A stretch of DNA of 64,000 nt from the NCBI GenBank assembly GCA_023251555.1, contig JAHEYN010000003.1, forward strand, positions 1 to 64,000, read 5' to 3'. The DNA comes from Bacteroidota bacterium. GTDB lineage: Bacteria > Bacteroidota > Bacteroidia > AKYH767-A > JAHEYN01. Under the pieces are notes generated by a model. The model saw nothing but the letters and a program-made list of their open reading frames with translations. It made no database searches and was not told where the DNA came from. Both the position numbers and the translations under genes were made by a program. This document shows positions 48,006 to 57,321 of this stretch, piece by piece (the stretch's first letter is position 1; each line of letters begins with the position of its first letter).

Positions 48006-50030
48006 CTAAAACAGTCTTCCCCCGGCTTCAACGCTTTTCTCAGGTTCCACGAGGATGCATTCATTGTTCTTATCGGGAAGTCCGAGTGTGAGAACTTCAG
48101 AAACAAAAGGTCCTACTTTTCGTGGAGGGAGGTTTACGACGGCAAGGATCATTCTGCCTTTCAATTGCTCTTTGGTATAGTTTGCACAGAGGCGTGCGCT
48201 GGAGGTTCTGATCCCGATCTCTTTCCCGAAATCAATCCTGAGCTTATAAGCGGGCTTTTGTGCTTCGGGAAAATCTTCGGCCTGGATAATTTTTCCTACC
48301 CGTATGTCAAGCTTCTGAAAATCAGTAATGGATGCTCCGGGCTCTGTGTGCCCGCCTGATTTTTTCCCGGCGGATAATTTATCCATCTGCTTTTCTATTA
48401 TGGAACTTTCAAGTTTTTCGAAGAGAAGGACTGCTTCCCCGAGCAGGTGGCCGTCAGGGAGATTATCTGTTCTTGAGGCATCAGCCCACCTGCGTGCCGG
48501 CATCTGCAGGATGGAAGTGAGTCTGGTAGCCGTGAATGGGAGAAAAGGTTCCATGAGCACGGAGAGGTTTGCTGAGATCTGGAGACAGATATTCAGAACC
48601 GTTTTCACCCGTACCTCATCGTTTTTAATCGCTTTCCAGGGTTCGTTATCGGCAAGATATTTATTGCCTGCCCTTGCAAGGTTCATCACTTCAGCCAGCG
48701 CTTCACGGAACCTGAAGCGATCGAGGCAGCCGGCAATTTTTGAAGGATACGCACTGATCTCCCTGAGCAGGTGCAGGTCAGCGGAAGTAAGGATTTCAGC
48801 ATGCGGAACGCGTCCCTGAAAATATTTTTGAGTAAGTACAATTGTTCTGTTCACAAAATTACCGAGGATGGCCACCAGCTCATTATTATTTTTTGCCAGG
48901 AAGTCCTTCCAGCTGAAGTCGTTGTCTTTTGTTTCGGGCATGTTGGAGCAGAGAACGTAACGGAGGATATCCTGCTTCCCGGGAAAATCAAGAAGATATT
49001 CATGCAGCCACACCGCCCAGTTGCGTGAGGTGGATATTTTCTCTCCTTCCAGGTTGAGGAACTCGTTGGCAGGGACATTTTCGGGGAGAATGAAATCTCC
49101 GTGGGCCATGAGCATGGCAGGAAAGACGATGCAGTGAAATACGATATTATCTTTTCCGATAAAATGCAGGAGGCGGGTTTCATTGCTTTTCCAGTATTTT
49201 TCCCATCCTTCCGGAAGCAGCTCTTTGGTTGCGGAAATGTATCCGATGGGCGCATCGAACCATACATATAAAACTTTCCCGTCTGCTCCGGGCAGGGGAA
49301 CTTTGACACCCCAGTCAAGGTCGCGGGTTACAGCCCTGGGCTGGAGACCTTCGTCCAGCCATGACTTGCATTGTCCGTACACATTGGCTTTCCAGTCTTC
49401 TTTATGATCCCTGAGAATATATGCCGAAAGTTTTTCCTGGAATTGATCAAGGGGCAGGAACCAGTGGCGCGTCTCCCTGAGTACAGGGGTTTTTCCGCTC
49501 AGGGCGGATTTGGGGTTGACAAGGTCAGTGGGGTTGAGTGATGTGCCGCATTTTTCACACTGGTCTCCGTAGGCATTTTCATAACCGCACCGGGGACAGG
49601 TACCCGTGATATAACGGTCGGCAAGAAATTGCTTTTGCTCCTCGTCAAAGTATTGCCGGGTAACTTTTTCTGCAAAAATCCCTTTATCATAAAGTACTTT
49701 GAAAAAATCAGATGCCGTCCGGTGATGTGTTGTAGATGAGGTGCGGGAGTATATGTCAAAAGAAATTCCGAAGGCAGCGAATGATTCTTTCATCATCCCA
49801 TGATATTTATCCACCACCTGCTGGGGGGACACATTCTCCTGCCTTGCTTTAATCGTGATGGGAACTCCATGTTCATCCGAGCCGCACACATAAATCACTT
49901 CTTCTCCTTTTGAGCGGAGGTAGCGTACATAAATATCGGCGGGGAGGTAGCATCCTGCCAGGTGACCTATGTGCACGGGGCCGTTGGCATAGGGAAGCGC
50001 AGCGGTAATAAGGTGGCGTTTAAATTTCAT
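48006..50030 (-). CDS. metG: Methionyl-tRNA synthetase with C-terminal tRNA-binding domain
   Basis: '[33 protein letters not shown]', '[11 protein letters not shown]', C-terminal '[29 protein letters not shown]'; start set to MKFKRH. Confidence 0.97.
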   Translation of the reverse strand: MKFKRHLITAALPYANGPVHIGHLAGCYLPADIYVRYLRSKGEEVIYVCGSDEHGVPITIKARQENVSPQQVVDKYHGMMKESFAAFGISFDIYSRTSSTTHHRTASDFFKVLYDKGIFAEKVTRQYFDEEQKQFLADRYITGTCPRCGYENAYGDQCEKCGTSLNPTDLVNPKSALSGKTPVLRETRHWFLPLDQFQEKLSAYILRDHKEDWKANVYGQCKSWLDEGLQPRAVTRDLDWGVKVPLPGADGKVLYVWFDAPIGYISATKELLPEGWEKYWKSNETRLLHFIGKDNIVFHCIVFPAMLMAHGDFILPENVPANEFLNLEGEKISTSRNWAVWLHEYLLDFPGKQDILRYVLCSNMPETKDNDFSWKDFLAKNNNELVAILGNFVNRTIVLTQKYFQGRVPHAEILTSADLHLLREISAYPSKIAGCLDRFRFREALAEVMNLARAGNKYLADNEPWKAIKNDEVRVKTVLNICLQISANLSVLMEPFLPFTATRLTSILQMPARRWADASRTDNLPDGHLLGEAVLLFEKLESSIIEKQMDKLSAGKKSGGHTEPGASITDFQKLDIRVGKIIQAEDFPEAQKPAYKLRIDFGKEIGIRTSSARLCANYTKEQLKGRMILAVVNLPPRKVGPFVSEVLTLGLPDKNNECILVEPEKSVEAGGRLF

Positions 50031-50063
50031 TTCCGGATTCTCCGCATATGGGACTGTACGTGG

Positions 50064-50071
50064 CAAAGGTA
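50064..50071 (-). promoter_or_regulatory. Candidate -7 element (TACCTTTG) for metG
   Basis: CAAAGGTA on + strand, 34 bp upstream of start. Confidence 0.5.
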
Positions 50072-50212
50072 AGATAAAGCGGAAAACTGAAGCGGGGAAA
50101 ACCTCTTTGCATGTGACAGGTGATACAGATCAGCCCTGTGTTTGATTTAAGTCATTACCGTCAAGGCGGAACCGGAGATATCTTCGCATTACCACTTTAA
50201 ATTATTGCTGCC

Positions 50213-50686
50213 ATGCCTATGCACTTTGAAGATTACGCCGTAAAGGGAAATGAATTCCTGAATTCCCTTGCCTTTGAGTTGGGCGGAAAAAACTACAAGG
50301 AGAGTGCCGCACGGCTCACCCGCTGCGTGTTCCGTGTGCTGAGAAACTGCTTAACCCCTGAAGAATCCCTCGAATTACTTGCCCAGCTCCCCATGGCACT
50401 GAAGGCGGTGTATGTGGATGGATGGCAGTTACCCAAGAGAAATGCCCACCCCCGGAGAGAGGAAGATTTTATCTCTCTCGTGATGAAGGAAGACGGGCTT
50501 GCTGCTTACCGCGACTTCAGCAATGAAGCCGATGCGCGGCAATCGGTGAAAATTTTTTTCGGAGTGCTCGGGAATTATGTCTCCGGGGGACAGATGCGCG
50601 AGATGATTGGGGTGCTTCCCTCAGGCATCAGGTCCCTGCTGGAGGATGACGCAGTGAGTAATCGTATAAATTCATTAAACCTTTAA
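50213..50686 (+). CDS. DUF2267-family protein
   Basis: 157-aa, 'NEFLNSLAFELGG...AARLTRCVFRVLRNCLTPEESLELLAQLPMALKAVYVDGW' DUF2267-like. Confidence 0.82.
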   Translation: MPMHFEDYAVKGNEFLNSLAFELGGKNYKESAARLTRCVFRVLRNCLTPEESLELLAQLPMALKAVYVDGWQLPKRNAHPRREEDFISLVMKEDGLAAYRDFSNEADARQSVKIFFGVLGNYVSGGQMREMIGVLPSGIRSLLEDDAVSNRINSLNL

Positions 50687-50691
50687 TCAAT

Positions 50692-51813
50692 ATGAACAAA
50701 TACATACTGGAACCTGACCTGGCCGGCATGATGACCACGGGCAGAGGGCTTTGCGTATCTCTTGTCATTCCGACGCACCGCACTTCCCCTGCCCGGCGCA
50801 GTGATGAATTTACCGCCGGAAAAATAATTGAGTTTGCAAAAAAGGAATTGTGCGGAAAGTACAGAACCCGGGGAGGAGAAGCCCTGGCTGCAAGAGTGCA
50901 GGAGCTCGCAGAAAAAATAGACTTTGTACACTCTTCGGAAGGGATAGGAATCTTTGTTTCAAAAAACCATGCCAGGCTGGTTAGCTTCCCTTTCCCCGTG
51001 AAAAAAAAGTTAGTGATAGGAGATTCTTTTGAAGTGAGAGACCTGGTTTACAGGGAAAACTTTATGGCGGATTATTATGTGCTTTCGCTCAGTGAAAAAA
51101 TTGTCCGCCTGTTCAAGGGGAATGGGCCTTCCCTCCGTGAGATAAAGGACGGGACTTTTCCTGCACGCTACAGGGATACCTATGAATATTCCCGCCCTGC
51201 CCGCGGGAGTTCAGTGAGCAGCTCCCTTAAAGGAGCAGAGAAGGATAAATCGGTGGTCGAAGAAAAAAGACTGCAGGCCTTTTTCCATGAGCTGGACAAG
51301 AAACTTTCTGCATATATTAATAGTGCAGTGCCCATGTTGCTGGCGGGTGCCAGGAAAGACAACGGGTACTTTATGAAAGTAAGTGTCCACGGGAAATCAA
51401 TTATAGGGAAAGTGGAAGGGAATTTCAACCACGGCAGTACACAGACGCTTGCTGATGCTGCCTGGGTAAGGATGCTGGGATTCCTGAAAAAGAAAGCTTC
51501 CTCTGCAGTGGAAGAAATCAGGGAACAGGATAACGGCAGGAAGGTGTCGTCGGGGATCAGTAATGTGTGGAATGCCGCAACCCAGGGGCGGGGTTTGTCG
51601 CTCGTGGTGGAAAAGAATTTCACCAGGCCTGCATTCCTTGGTGAGGATGGGTTTACACTCCTGATGCATCCACCCCGCGGAAAGCATAAGGTGCTGGCTG
51701 ATGCCGTAGACGATATTATCGAGATTGTTCTTTCAAAGAACGGGACTGTAAAGTTCGTGGACGACGGTGCTCTTGCCGGGCATGAAGGGATTGCTCTCAT
51801 TAACAGGTATTAG
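50692..51813 (+). CDS. baeRF/Balon-like (aeRF1-related) ribosome-hibernation factor candidate
   Basis: 'CVSLVIPTHRTSPARRSDEFTAGKIIEFAKKEL...EGIGIFVSKNHARLVSFPFPVKKKLVIGDSFEVRDLVY...YVLSLSEKIVRLFKG' baeRF-type pattern; stress-gene context. Confidence 0.72.
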   Translation: MNKYILEPDLAGMMTTGRGLCVSLVIPTHRTSPARRSDEFTAGKIIEFAKKELCGKYRTRGGEALAARVQELAEKIDFVHSSEGIGIFVSKNHARLVSFPFPVKKKLVIGDSFEVRDLVYRENFMADYYVLSLSEKIVRLFKGNGPSLREIKDGTFPARYRDTYEYSRPARGSSVSSSLKGAEKDKSVVEEKRLQAFFHELDKKLSAYINSAVPMLLAGARKDNGYFMKVSVHGKSIIGKVEGNFNHGSTQTLADAAWVRMLGFLKKKASSAVEEIREQDNGRKVSSGISNVWNAATQGRGLSLVVEKNFTRPAFLGEDGFTLLMHPPRGKHKVLADAVDDIIEIVLSKNGTVKFVDDGALAGHEGIALINRY

Positions 51814-51822
51814 CCGCAAAGC

Positions 51823-52629
51823 ATGAAGAAGATTCTGGTCCCGGTTGACTTTTCCGAGAATTCCGCTGATGCGCTCCGGTATGCAGTTTTCTTGGCCGGA
51901 AGAATGAAAGCCGCATTGCTGCTTATGCATGTCTGTGCCTCAGGTCACGGGGCAGACGAACGTACAGCCTCGGGCAAACTTCAGGCATGGGCCGCAAAGG
52001 CAAAGGAGGAGAATCCCGGACTTGAAGCCGAAATCCTTCTGAGCACCGGGGAAACAGTAAAGAATATTACCGAAGCGGCTGCAGCAGACCACTGTGAACT
52101 TACGGTTACAGGGATGCACGGCTCCGGTGGAGTGGGGGATAATCTTTTTGGCAGTACCTCTGCACGGCTTGCTGAACATCTGTCTTGCCCGCTTATTATG
52201 GTTCCTGCGGGATACCGCTGTAATGAAGTCGGCAAAATTGTATTCGCAACGGATTACCGTTCCACTGACCTTGATTCAATCCGTTTCATGGTACCGCTTG
52301 CGGAAGCTTTCATGTCGGATCTGATCATAGTTCATGCTGATGAAGGAGAATACCGTGGAGGGTATGAGCGCAACATGTTGAATGCATTCAGTGCAAAGGT
52401 GCGGGAAGCATTTCCTTATCCCTTGTTGAAGTTCGAATTACTTGAAGGAGGAAATGCAGCTAAAATTCTGAAGGAATACCTTGAGTATACAAAGCCGGCT
52501 TTGTTTGCCCTTGCCTCAAGGAAAAGAACGCCGGCCGAAAAAATTTTTACTTCAAGCCTTACCCGCCGCTTCGATGGGCAAATAAAGGTTCCTCTGCTGG
52601 TATTTCATGCAGGAGCAGCGGCATTGTAG
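51823..52629 (+). CDS. Universal stress protein (tandem Usp domains)
   Basis: 'MKKILVPVDFSENSADALRYAVFLAGRMKAALLLMHV', 'GMHGSGGVGDNLFGSTSARLAEHLSCPLIMVP'. Confidence 0.93.
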   Translation: MKKILVPVDFSENSADALRYAVFLAGRMKAALLLMHVCASGHGADERTASGKLQAWAAKAKEENPGLEAEILLSTGETVKNITEAAAADHCELTVTGMHGSGGVGDNLFGSTSARLAEHLSCPLIMVPAGYRCNEVGKIVFATDYRSTDLDSIRFMVPLAEAFMSDLIIVHADEGEYRGGYERNMLNAFSAKVREAFPYPLLKFELLEGGNAAKILKEYLEYTKPALFALASRKRTPAEKIFTSSLTRRFDGQIKVPLLVFHAGAAAL

Positions 52630-52632
52630 CCA

Positions 52633-53913
52633 TTATACAGGCTGCGGTGCTCTCATCACGAATTGGGCAGTGTGCCGGCTTTTCTGTTCAAGCAGTATTT
52701 CTTTTCCGGCAGTGCAGTTGTCAATCGCTGCCTGGGTATAGTGGCGGACAGTAACCAGTTCCATTCCTCTGTTGTACCGCACTTTAAACTGTTTCTGCAA
52801 ATCCCTGACCAGTGCGGGAATCCTGGAGCCGTCATCGTCCATGCATACAGAGAAACTCAGGGCGGAGTTCTGCATCACGTTTATCTTTATCCTGTGCAAT
52901 GCAAAGAGCCGGAAGATCTCGCTGAGGTTCTCTTCAACGATAAATGAAAAATCTTTGGGCGAGAGTGTGGCAAGAAGCTGCCCCGGCTTGAAGATGAAGC
53001 AGGGAACAGTAAGGGGAAACTCTTCCACGTCAATGAGGGTGCCGGGCTCAGACGGGGAAGCAAAAGATTTTACCCTCAGCGGAATCTTTTTGTTCTGCAG
53101 GGGTTTTATTGTTTTGGGATGTATCACGGTAGCCCCGTAGTATGCCAGTTCTATGGCATCGAAGTACGAAAGCCTGTCAATCTTTACTGCAGCCGGGTAG
53201 CGTTTGGGATCTGCATTAAGGACACCGGGTACATCTTTCCAGATAGTTACCTCTGAAACATCAAGGCAAAAAGCAAATATGGCAGCTGAGTAATCCGATC
53301 CTTCTCTCCCAAGTGTGGTAGTATTGTTTTCCGGGGTGCACCCGGTAAAGCCCTGGGTGACAAGGGTGTTTACTTCAGGGGTAAAGAGGGGAGGAATGAT
53401 ATCCTGCACCCGGGCCGCCGTAGCCTCCCAGTTGACTTTCGCTTCCCGGTATGTATCATCAGTGCGGATGCAATCCCTTACGTCCACCCAGCGGTTATTT
53501 ATTCCTGAGGTGCCGAGGTATGCACTTACAATGGCAGAGGATATAAATTCCCCCACCGGCACTATCTGGTCATAAAGAAAATCATAATTTTTTCCCGGCT
53601 TTTCCTCAAGCACCCATTCAATCTCGGTGAAAAAATTGTTTACCTGGTCATATACAGGATGGTTCTTGCCCGGGAAAAGATCGTTCATGATCCGGAGATG
53701 AAATTGTTTTATCCCGTGAAGCAATTCCTGCACCTCCCCTTTGCCTGAGCAATATGCATGCAGCAGCACCTCGAGGGTATTGGTGGTTTTTCCCATGGCC
53801 GAGATCACCGCTAATATTTTTTCTCCGGGATATAAACGGAAAATACCGGCAACATTCCTGACTCCTTCTGCATCTTTCACCGAGGCCCCGCCGAATTTAA
53901 AAACCTTTATCAT
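52633..53913 (-). CDS. Aspartate kinase
   Basis: 'MIKVFKFGGASVKDAEGVRN', 'TQGFTGCTPENNTTTLGREGSDYSAAIFA', 'WKDVPGVLNADPK'. Confidence 0.95.
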   Translation of the reverse strand: MIKVFKFGGASVKDAEGVRNVAGIFRLYPGEKILAVISAMGKTTNTLEVLLHAYCSGKGEVQELLHGIKQFHLRIMNDLFPGKNHPVYDQVNNFFTEIEWVLEEKPGKNYDFLYDQIVPVGEFISSAIVSAYLGTSGINNRWVDVRDCIRTDDTYREAKVNWEATAARVQDIIPPLFTPEVNTLVTQGFTGCTPENNTTTLGREGSDYSAAIFAFCLDVSEVTIWKDVPGVLNADPKRYPAAVKIDRLSYFDAIELAYYGATVIHPKTIKPLQNKKIPLRVKSFASPSEPGTLIDVEEFPLTVPCFIFKPGQLLATLSPKDFSFIVEENLSEIFRLFALHRIKINVMQNSALSFSVCMDDDGSRIPALVRDLQKQFKVRYNRGMELVTVRHYTQAAIDNCTAGKEILLEQKSRHTAQFVMRAPQPV

Positions 53914-54395
53914 ACCCTGTGTCTGAATTTTTTAATCCGGTCATGTTCCAGCTTGCAGGTAATCCATTCCCCGTCAAATGAAACTTTGTATTTTTTATAA
54001 AAACTGATGGCCGGGGTGTTCCATTCCAGTACATGCCAGCGGAGCTGCCTGGCCCCGGAGCTGGCTGCAATCTTCAGTAGTCTTTCAAACAACAGCGTAC
54101 CTGTTCCGCTTCGCCGTTTCGCCTCAGTGACAATAATATCATCAAGGTATATGTAGCGGCCTTTCCAGGTGGAATAGGCATGGTAAAAAACAGCCGCCCC
54201 GGTGATAATGCCTTTCTCCTCGGCCACAAGAAAATCAAACGCAGGGTTTTCCCGGGAGAAGTCCCGCTTCATGTCCTGCAATGTATTAGTGACCTCCCCG
54301 GGAGCCCGCTCATATGCCGCAAGTTCTTTAACAAGCTGCAGCACCCGGGGCAGGTCCCCCGTACGGCCTTTGCGGATGCGGATAGTGTGTTTCAT
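53910..54395 (-). CDS. GNAT-family N-acetyltransferase
   Basis: 'IRIRKGRTGDLPRVLQLVKELAAYE...IYLDDIIVTEAKRRSGTGTLLFERLLKIA'; start set to MKHTIRIR. Confidence 0.92.
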   Translation of the reverse strand: MKHTIRIRKGRTGDLPRVLQLVKELAAYERAPGEVTNTLQDMKRDFSRENPAFDFLVAEEKGIITGAAVFYHAYSTWKGRYIYLDDIIVTEAKRRSGTGTLLFERLLKIAASSGARQLRWHVLEWNTPAISFYKKYKVSFDGEWITCKLEHDRIKKFRHRV

Positions 54396-54503
54396 CACAA
54401 ACAGATATCCAAAAGTAGGCAATAGAATTTTGCTCACCGTAAAGTAAATACGGATTTCTTTTCCATGCGATTTTCCCTACCTTCACGGGCAAAATTAATG
54501 AGT

Positions 54504-55193
54504 ATGAAAAAGTACGGGCTGTTCATGGTTTTAAATTGCTGCGCCTTGTTGTCCTTCGCACAGGAACAACCGGCGGATGCAGCGGGGAAGAAACTGGTAC
54601 CGAAAGACGTTCATATCATTATTGATGTCATGAGCGACAACTGGCTGAACTCCCCCGACAGCATCAAAAACAAAGTGCTGAAGTCAAGGGGGGTGAATGT
54701 ATATGCAATGTATGATATCCCGGTTGGTAGCAGTGGCTTCAGCTTTGCGGCAGGCGCAGGAATCAATTCCTATAATGTGAGCAACAATGCGGCTGTTTCC
54801 TACATTTCGGATTCCATGAATAAAGTCACCACCGCTTTTGGTCCTCTCAGCGGCAGTTATAAAAACAATAAGCTGTCAGTAAGCTACCTTGATATTCCCA
54901 TTGAGCTGCGTTATAAAACTCCTGCCGACCGGAGCGGGGGCTGCTTCAAGTTTGCTCTTGAAGGAAAAGCAGGTTATCTTTTTAACAGCCATACCAAGTA
55001 TGTTACAACTGCTTCCCGGACCAAAACCTATGACATTATCAATCTTACGCAATATCGCTATGGCGTTGGCCTGCGAATAGGTTACGAATGGTTTGCCCTC
55101 ACAGGCTTTTATTCACTTTCTCCCTTGTTTGAAAAAGACAAAGGCCCCGGGGTAATACCTTTTTCTGTGGGCATCTCCATTAATCCATACTGA
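54504..55193 (+). CDS. Outer-membrane beta-barrel protein (PorT/OmpA-like barrel)
   Basis: Signal peptide (MKKYGLFMVLNCCALLSFAQ) and alternating beta-strand pattern ending '...VIPFSVGISINPY'. Confidence 0.75.
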   Translation: MKKYGLFMVLNCCALLSFAQEQPADAAGKKLVPKDVHIIIDVMSDNWLNSPDSIKNKVLKSRGVNVYAMYDIPVGSSGFSFAAGAGINSYNVSNNAAVSYISDSMNKVTTAFGPLSGSYKNNKLSVSYLDIPIELRYKTPADRSGGCFKFALEGKAGYLFNSHTKYVTTASRTKTYDIINLTQYRYGVGLRIGYEWFALTGFYSLSPLFEKDKGPGVIPFSVGISINPY

Positions 55194-55204
55194 AGGGCCT
55201 CAAG

Positions 55205-57310
55205 ATGTTAAAGGTGCAGGATAAAACCATTGACCGGTACAAATATGCTATCATTACCGGTGCTGTTTTGCTGGTTTATTTCAAGTCGCTGCTTTTTGGT
55301 TTTACCTCTTTTGATGACAATGCCCTGATCACCGACCGCCAGGATTTTCTCAGCCATGCATCAAGCATTATCAAAGCTTTTAAGACTGATGTGTTCCTGT
55401 CCGGGTCGGATAATTTTTACCGCCCTATGCAGACGGTATCATATATCATTGATACGCAGTTGGGCGGAGGGGGGGCACTCATGTATCACCTCAGCAACGT
55501 GGTGTTGCACATAGTGATGTCCTGCCTGCTCTTCATCTTTTTTACCCGCCTTGGCCACAGGAAAGATCTTTCTCTCCTTGCCTGCCTTGTGTTTGCAGTG
55601 CATCCAGTGCTCACACAGGCGGTGGCATGGCTGCCCGGCCGGGGCGATCTCCTGATGGGGGTGTTTGTCATGCTGTCTTTCTTCTCATTCCAGGATTATA
55701 TGAAGAAAGAAGAAACCGGGCCCATGCTGAAACACCTCTTCTTTTTTCTCCTCGCTTTTTACAGCAAAGAGACGGCGATAGCGCTTGTCCCGATTTGCGT
55801 CCTGTATCTTTTTTTTCTCGACAGGAAACGCCTGCGTTCCTTAAACAAAATTCGCCTGGGGGCGGGATGGGGTGCAGTGGCGCTGGTATGGTTTCTTTCA
55901 AGGCAGGCTGCAATACAGCACGGGGTGCCGTTTTCCTTTACCACCTCTTTCAAATCCATCTTTCTTAATTTTCCTGCGGTAGTGCAATATGCGGGAAAGA
56001 TTATTTTCCCTTTTAACCTTTCGGTGATGCCGCTGATAATAGATACCGCTGTAATTCCGGGTGTGCTTGCAATTGCGGGTATGCTTGCCCTTGTCTTGCT
56101 TTCAGGGGAGGCCCGGAGGGGATACCTTCTTACGGGTCTTGCCTGGTTTCTGCTGTTTCTGCTTCCTACCCTGATTCTTCCCGGCGCCAACGGTAAACCT
56201 CACTTCTACGAGCACAGGCTCTACCTTCCGATGGCAGGGGTTCTCCTCATATTTATGGAAATGAATCCTGTACGCAGGATCAGGAGCGAAATCCCAAAGT
56301 CATTGCTTGCTCCCGGAATTGTGATTCTTTTTTTGACCTTCATCACCATAAAGCACAGCAGGGTTTTCGGCAATCAGGAGCTTTTCATGAAGCAGGCTGT
56401 TTCCGATGCGCCTCATTCTTCACTTGCACACCGTAATCTCGGGATATACTACCAGGCTGAAAACCTGGTGGATAACGCTATTCCTGAATATGTACGTTCC
56501 CTTGAACTGAATCCGAAGGAAAAGGATCTTCACAACAATCTCGGTTGCATCTATATCGGGAAAAACAATTACACATCTGCCGAAACGGAGTTCAGGAAAG
56601 AACTTGAAGTGAATCCTTCCAATGACCAGCCGTATTACAACCTCGGCATTATGGCTTCAAGGCAGGAGCGCTGGACAGAGGCCGAATCGCTCTGGAGGCA
56701 GACTGTTGCGCTGAATCCCCGTAATATGGACGCCTATAACAGGCTGATTTATTACTACAATAATGCCGGGAGAAAAGAAGATGCAAAGCAATGGTATAAC
56801 CGCATGGTTGCTGTGCAAAATAATCAGGCACCTCCTGCTGCGGGTGGCCTGCCTCCCGTTAATCACCAGGAACTGGCACAGGAGCCGAATCGTGCCAATG
56901 CCGAACAGGAGCTGGTAAAAAGGGTCCGGGCAAATCCCATGGATGAGCAGGCGCTGCTTAACCTGGGCATAAGTTACTACAGCCAGGGGAAACTTGATGA
57001 AGCCGCAGCTTCATGGCGCAGGATCACGGAGATCAATCCTAAAAACCTTGACGCGTACAACAACCTTGCTATTTATTATGCCAGGCAGGGAAAGCCCGGG
57101 GACGCGATTGCTGCTTTTGAAAAGACTATCAATATTAATCCTGAGTATATAAGCGGCTATTATAACCTTGCCCTTTTTTATGCGAGAAACAACAACTCAG
57201 CGAAAGCCATGGAGTATGTCGGGGAATTAAAAAAGAGGCACGTAGGGCCTGAACAGCTTGGAGCCAAAGGCATTAAGGTTGACCCGGCCTTACAAAAATA
57301 TTTCGAATAG
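55205..57310 (+). CDS. TMTC-like multi-TM protein with two C-terminal TPR blocks
   Basis: N-term GT-C/TMTC-like 'FTSFDDNALIT', 'MYHLSNVVLHIVMSCLLF', 'FAVHPVLTQAVAWLPGRGDLL'; C-term TPRs (NP.....YYNLG......). Confidence 0.87.
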   Translation: MLKVQDKTIDRYKYAIITGAVLLVYFKSLLFGFTSFDDNALITDRQDFLSHASSIIKAFKTDVFLSGSDNFYRPMQTVSYIIDTQLGGGGALMYHLSNVVLHIVMSCLLFIFFTRLGHRKDLSLLACLVFAVHPVLTQAVAWLPGRGDLLMGVFVMLSFFSFQDYMKKEETGPMLKHLFFFLLAFYSKETAIALVPICVLYLFFLDRKRLRSLNKIRLGAGWGAVALVWFLSRQAAIQHGVPFSFTTSFKSIFLNFPAVVQYAGKIIFPFNLSVMPLIIDTAVIPGVLAIAGMLALVLLSGEARRGYLLTGLAWFLLFLLPTLILPGANGKPHFYEHRLYLPMAGVLLIFMEMNPVRRIRSEIPKSLLAPGIVILFLTFITIKHSRVFGNQELFMKQAVSDAPHSSLAHRNLGIYYQAENLVDNAIPEYVRSLELNPKEKDLHNNLGCIYIGKNNYTSAETEFRKELEVNPSNDQPYYNLGIMASRQERWTEAESLWRQTVALNPRNMDAYNRLIYYYNNAGRKEDAKQWYNRMVAVQNNQAPPAAGGLPPVNHQELAQEPNRANAEQELVKRVRANPMDEQALLNLGISYYSQGKLDEAAASWRRITEINPKNLDAYNNLAIYYARQGKPGDAIAAFEKTININPEYISGYYNLALFYARNNNSAKAMEYVGELKKRHVGPEQLGAKGIKVDPALQKYFE

Positions 57311-57321
57311 CAGTTGGGGGC

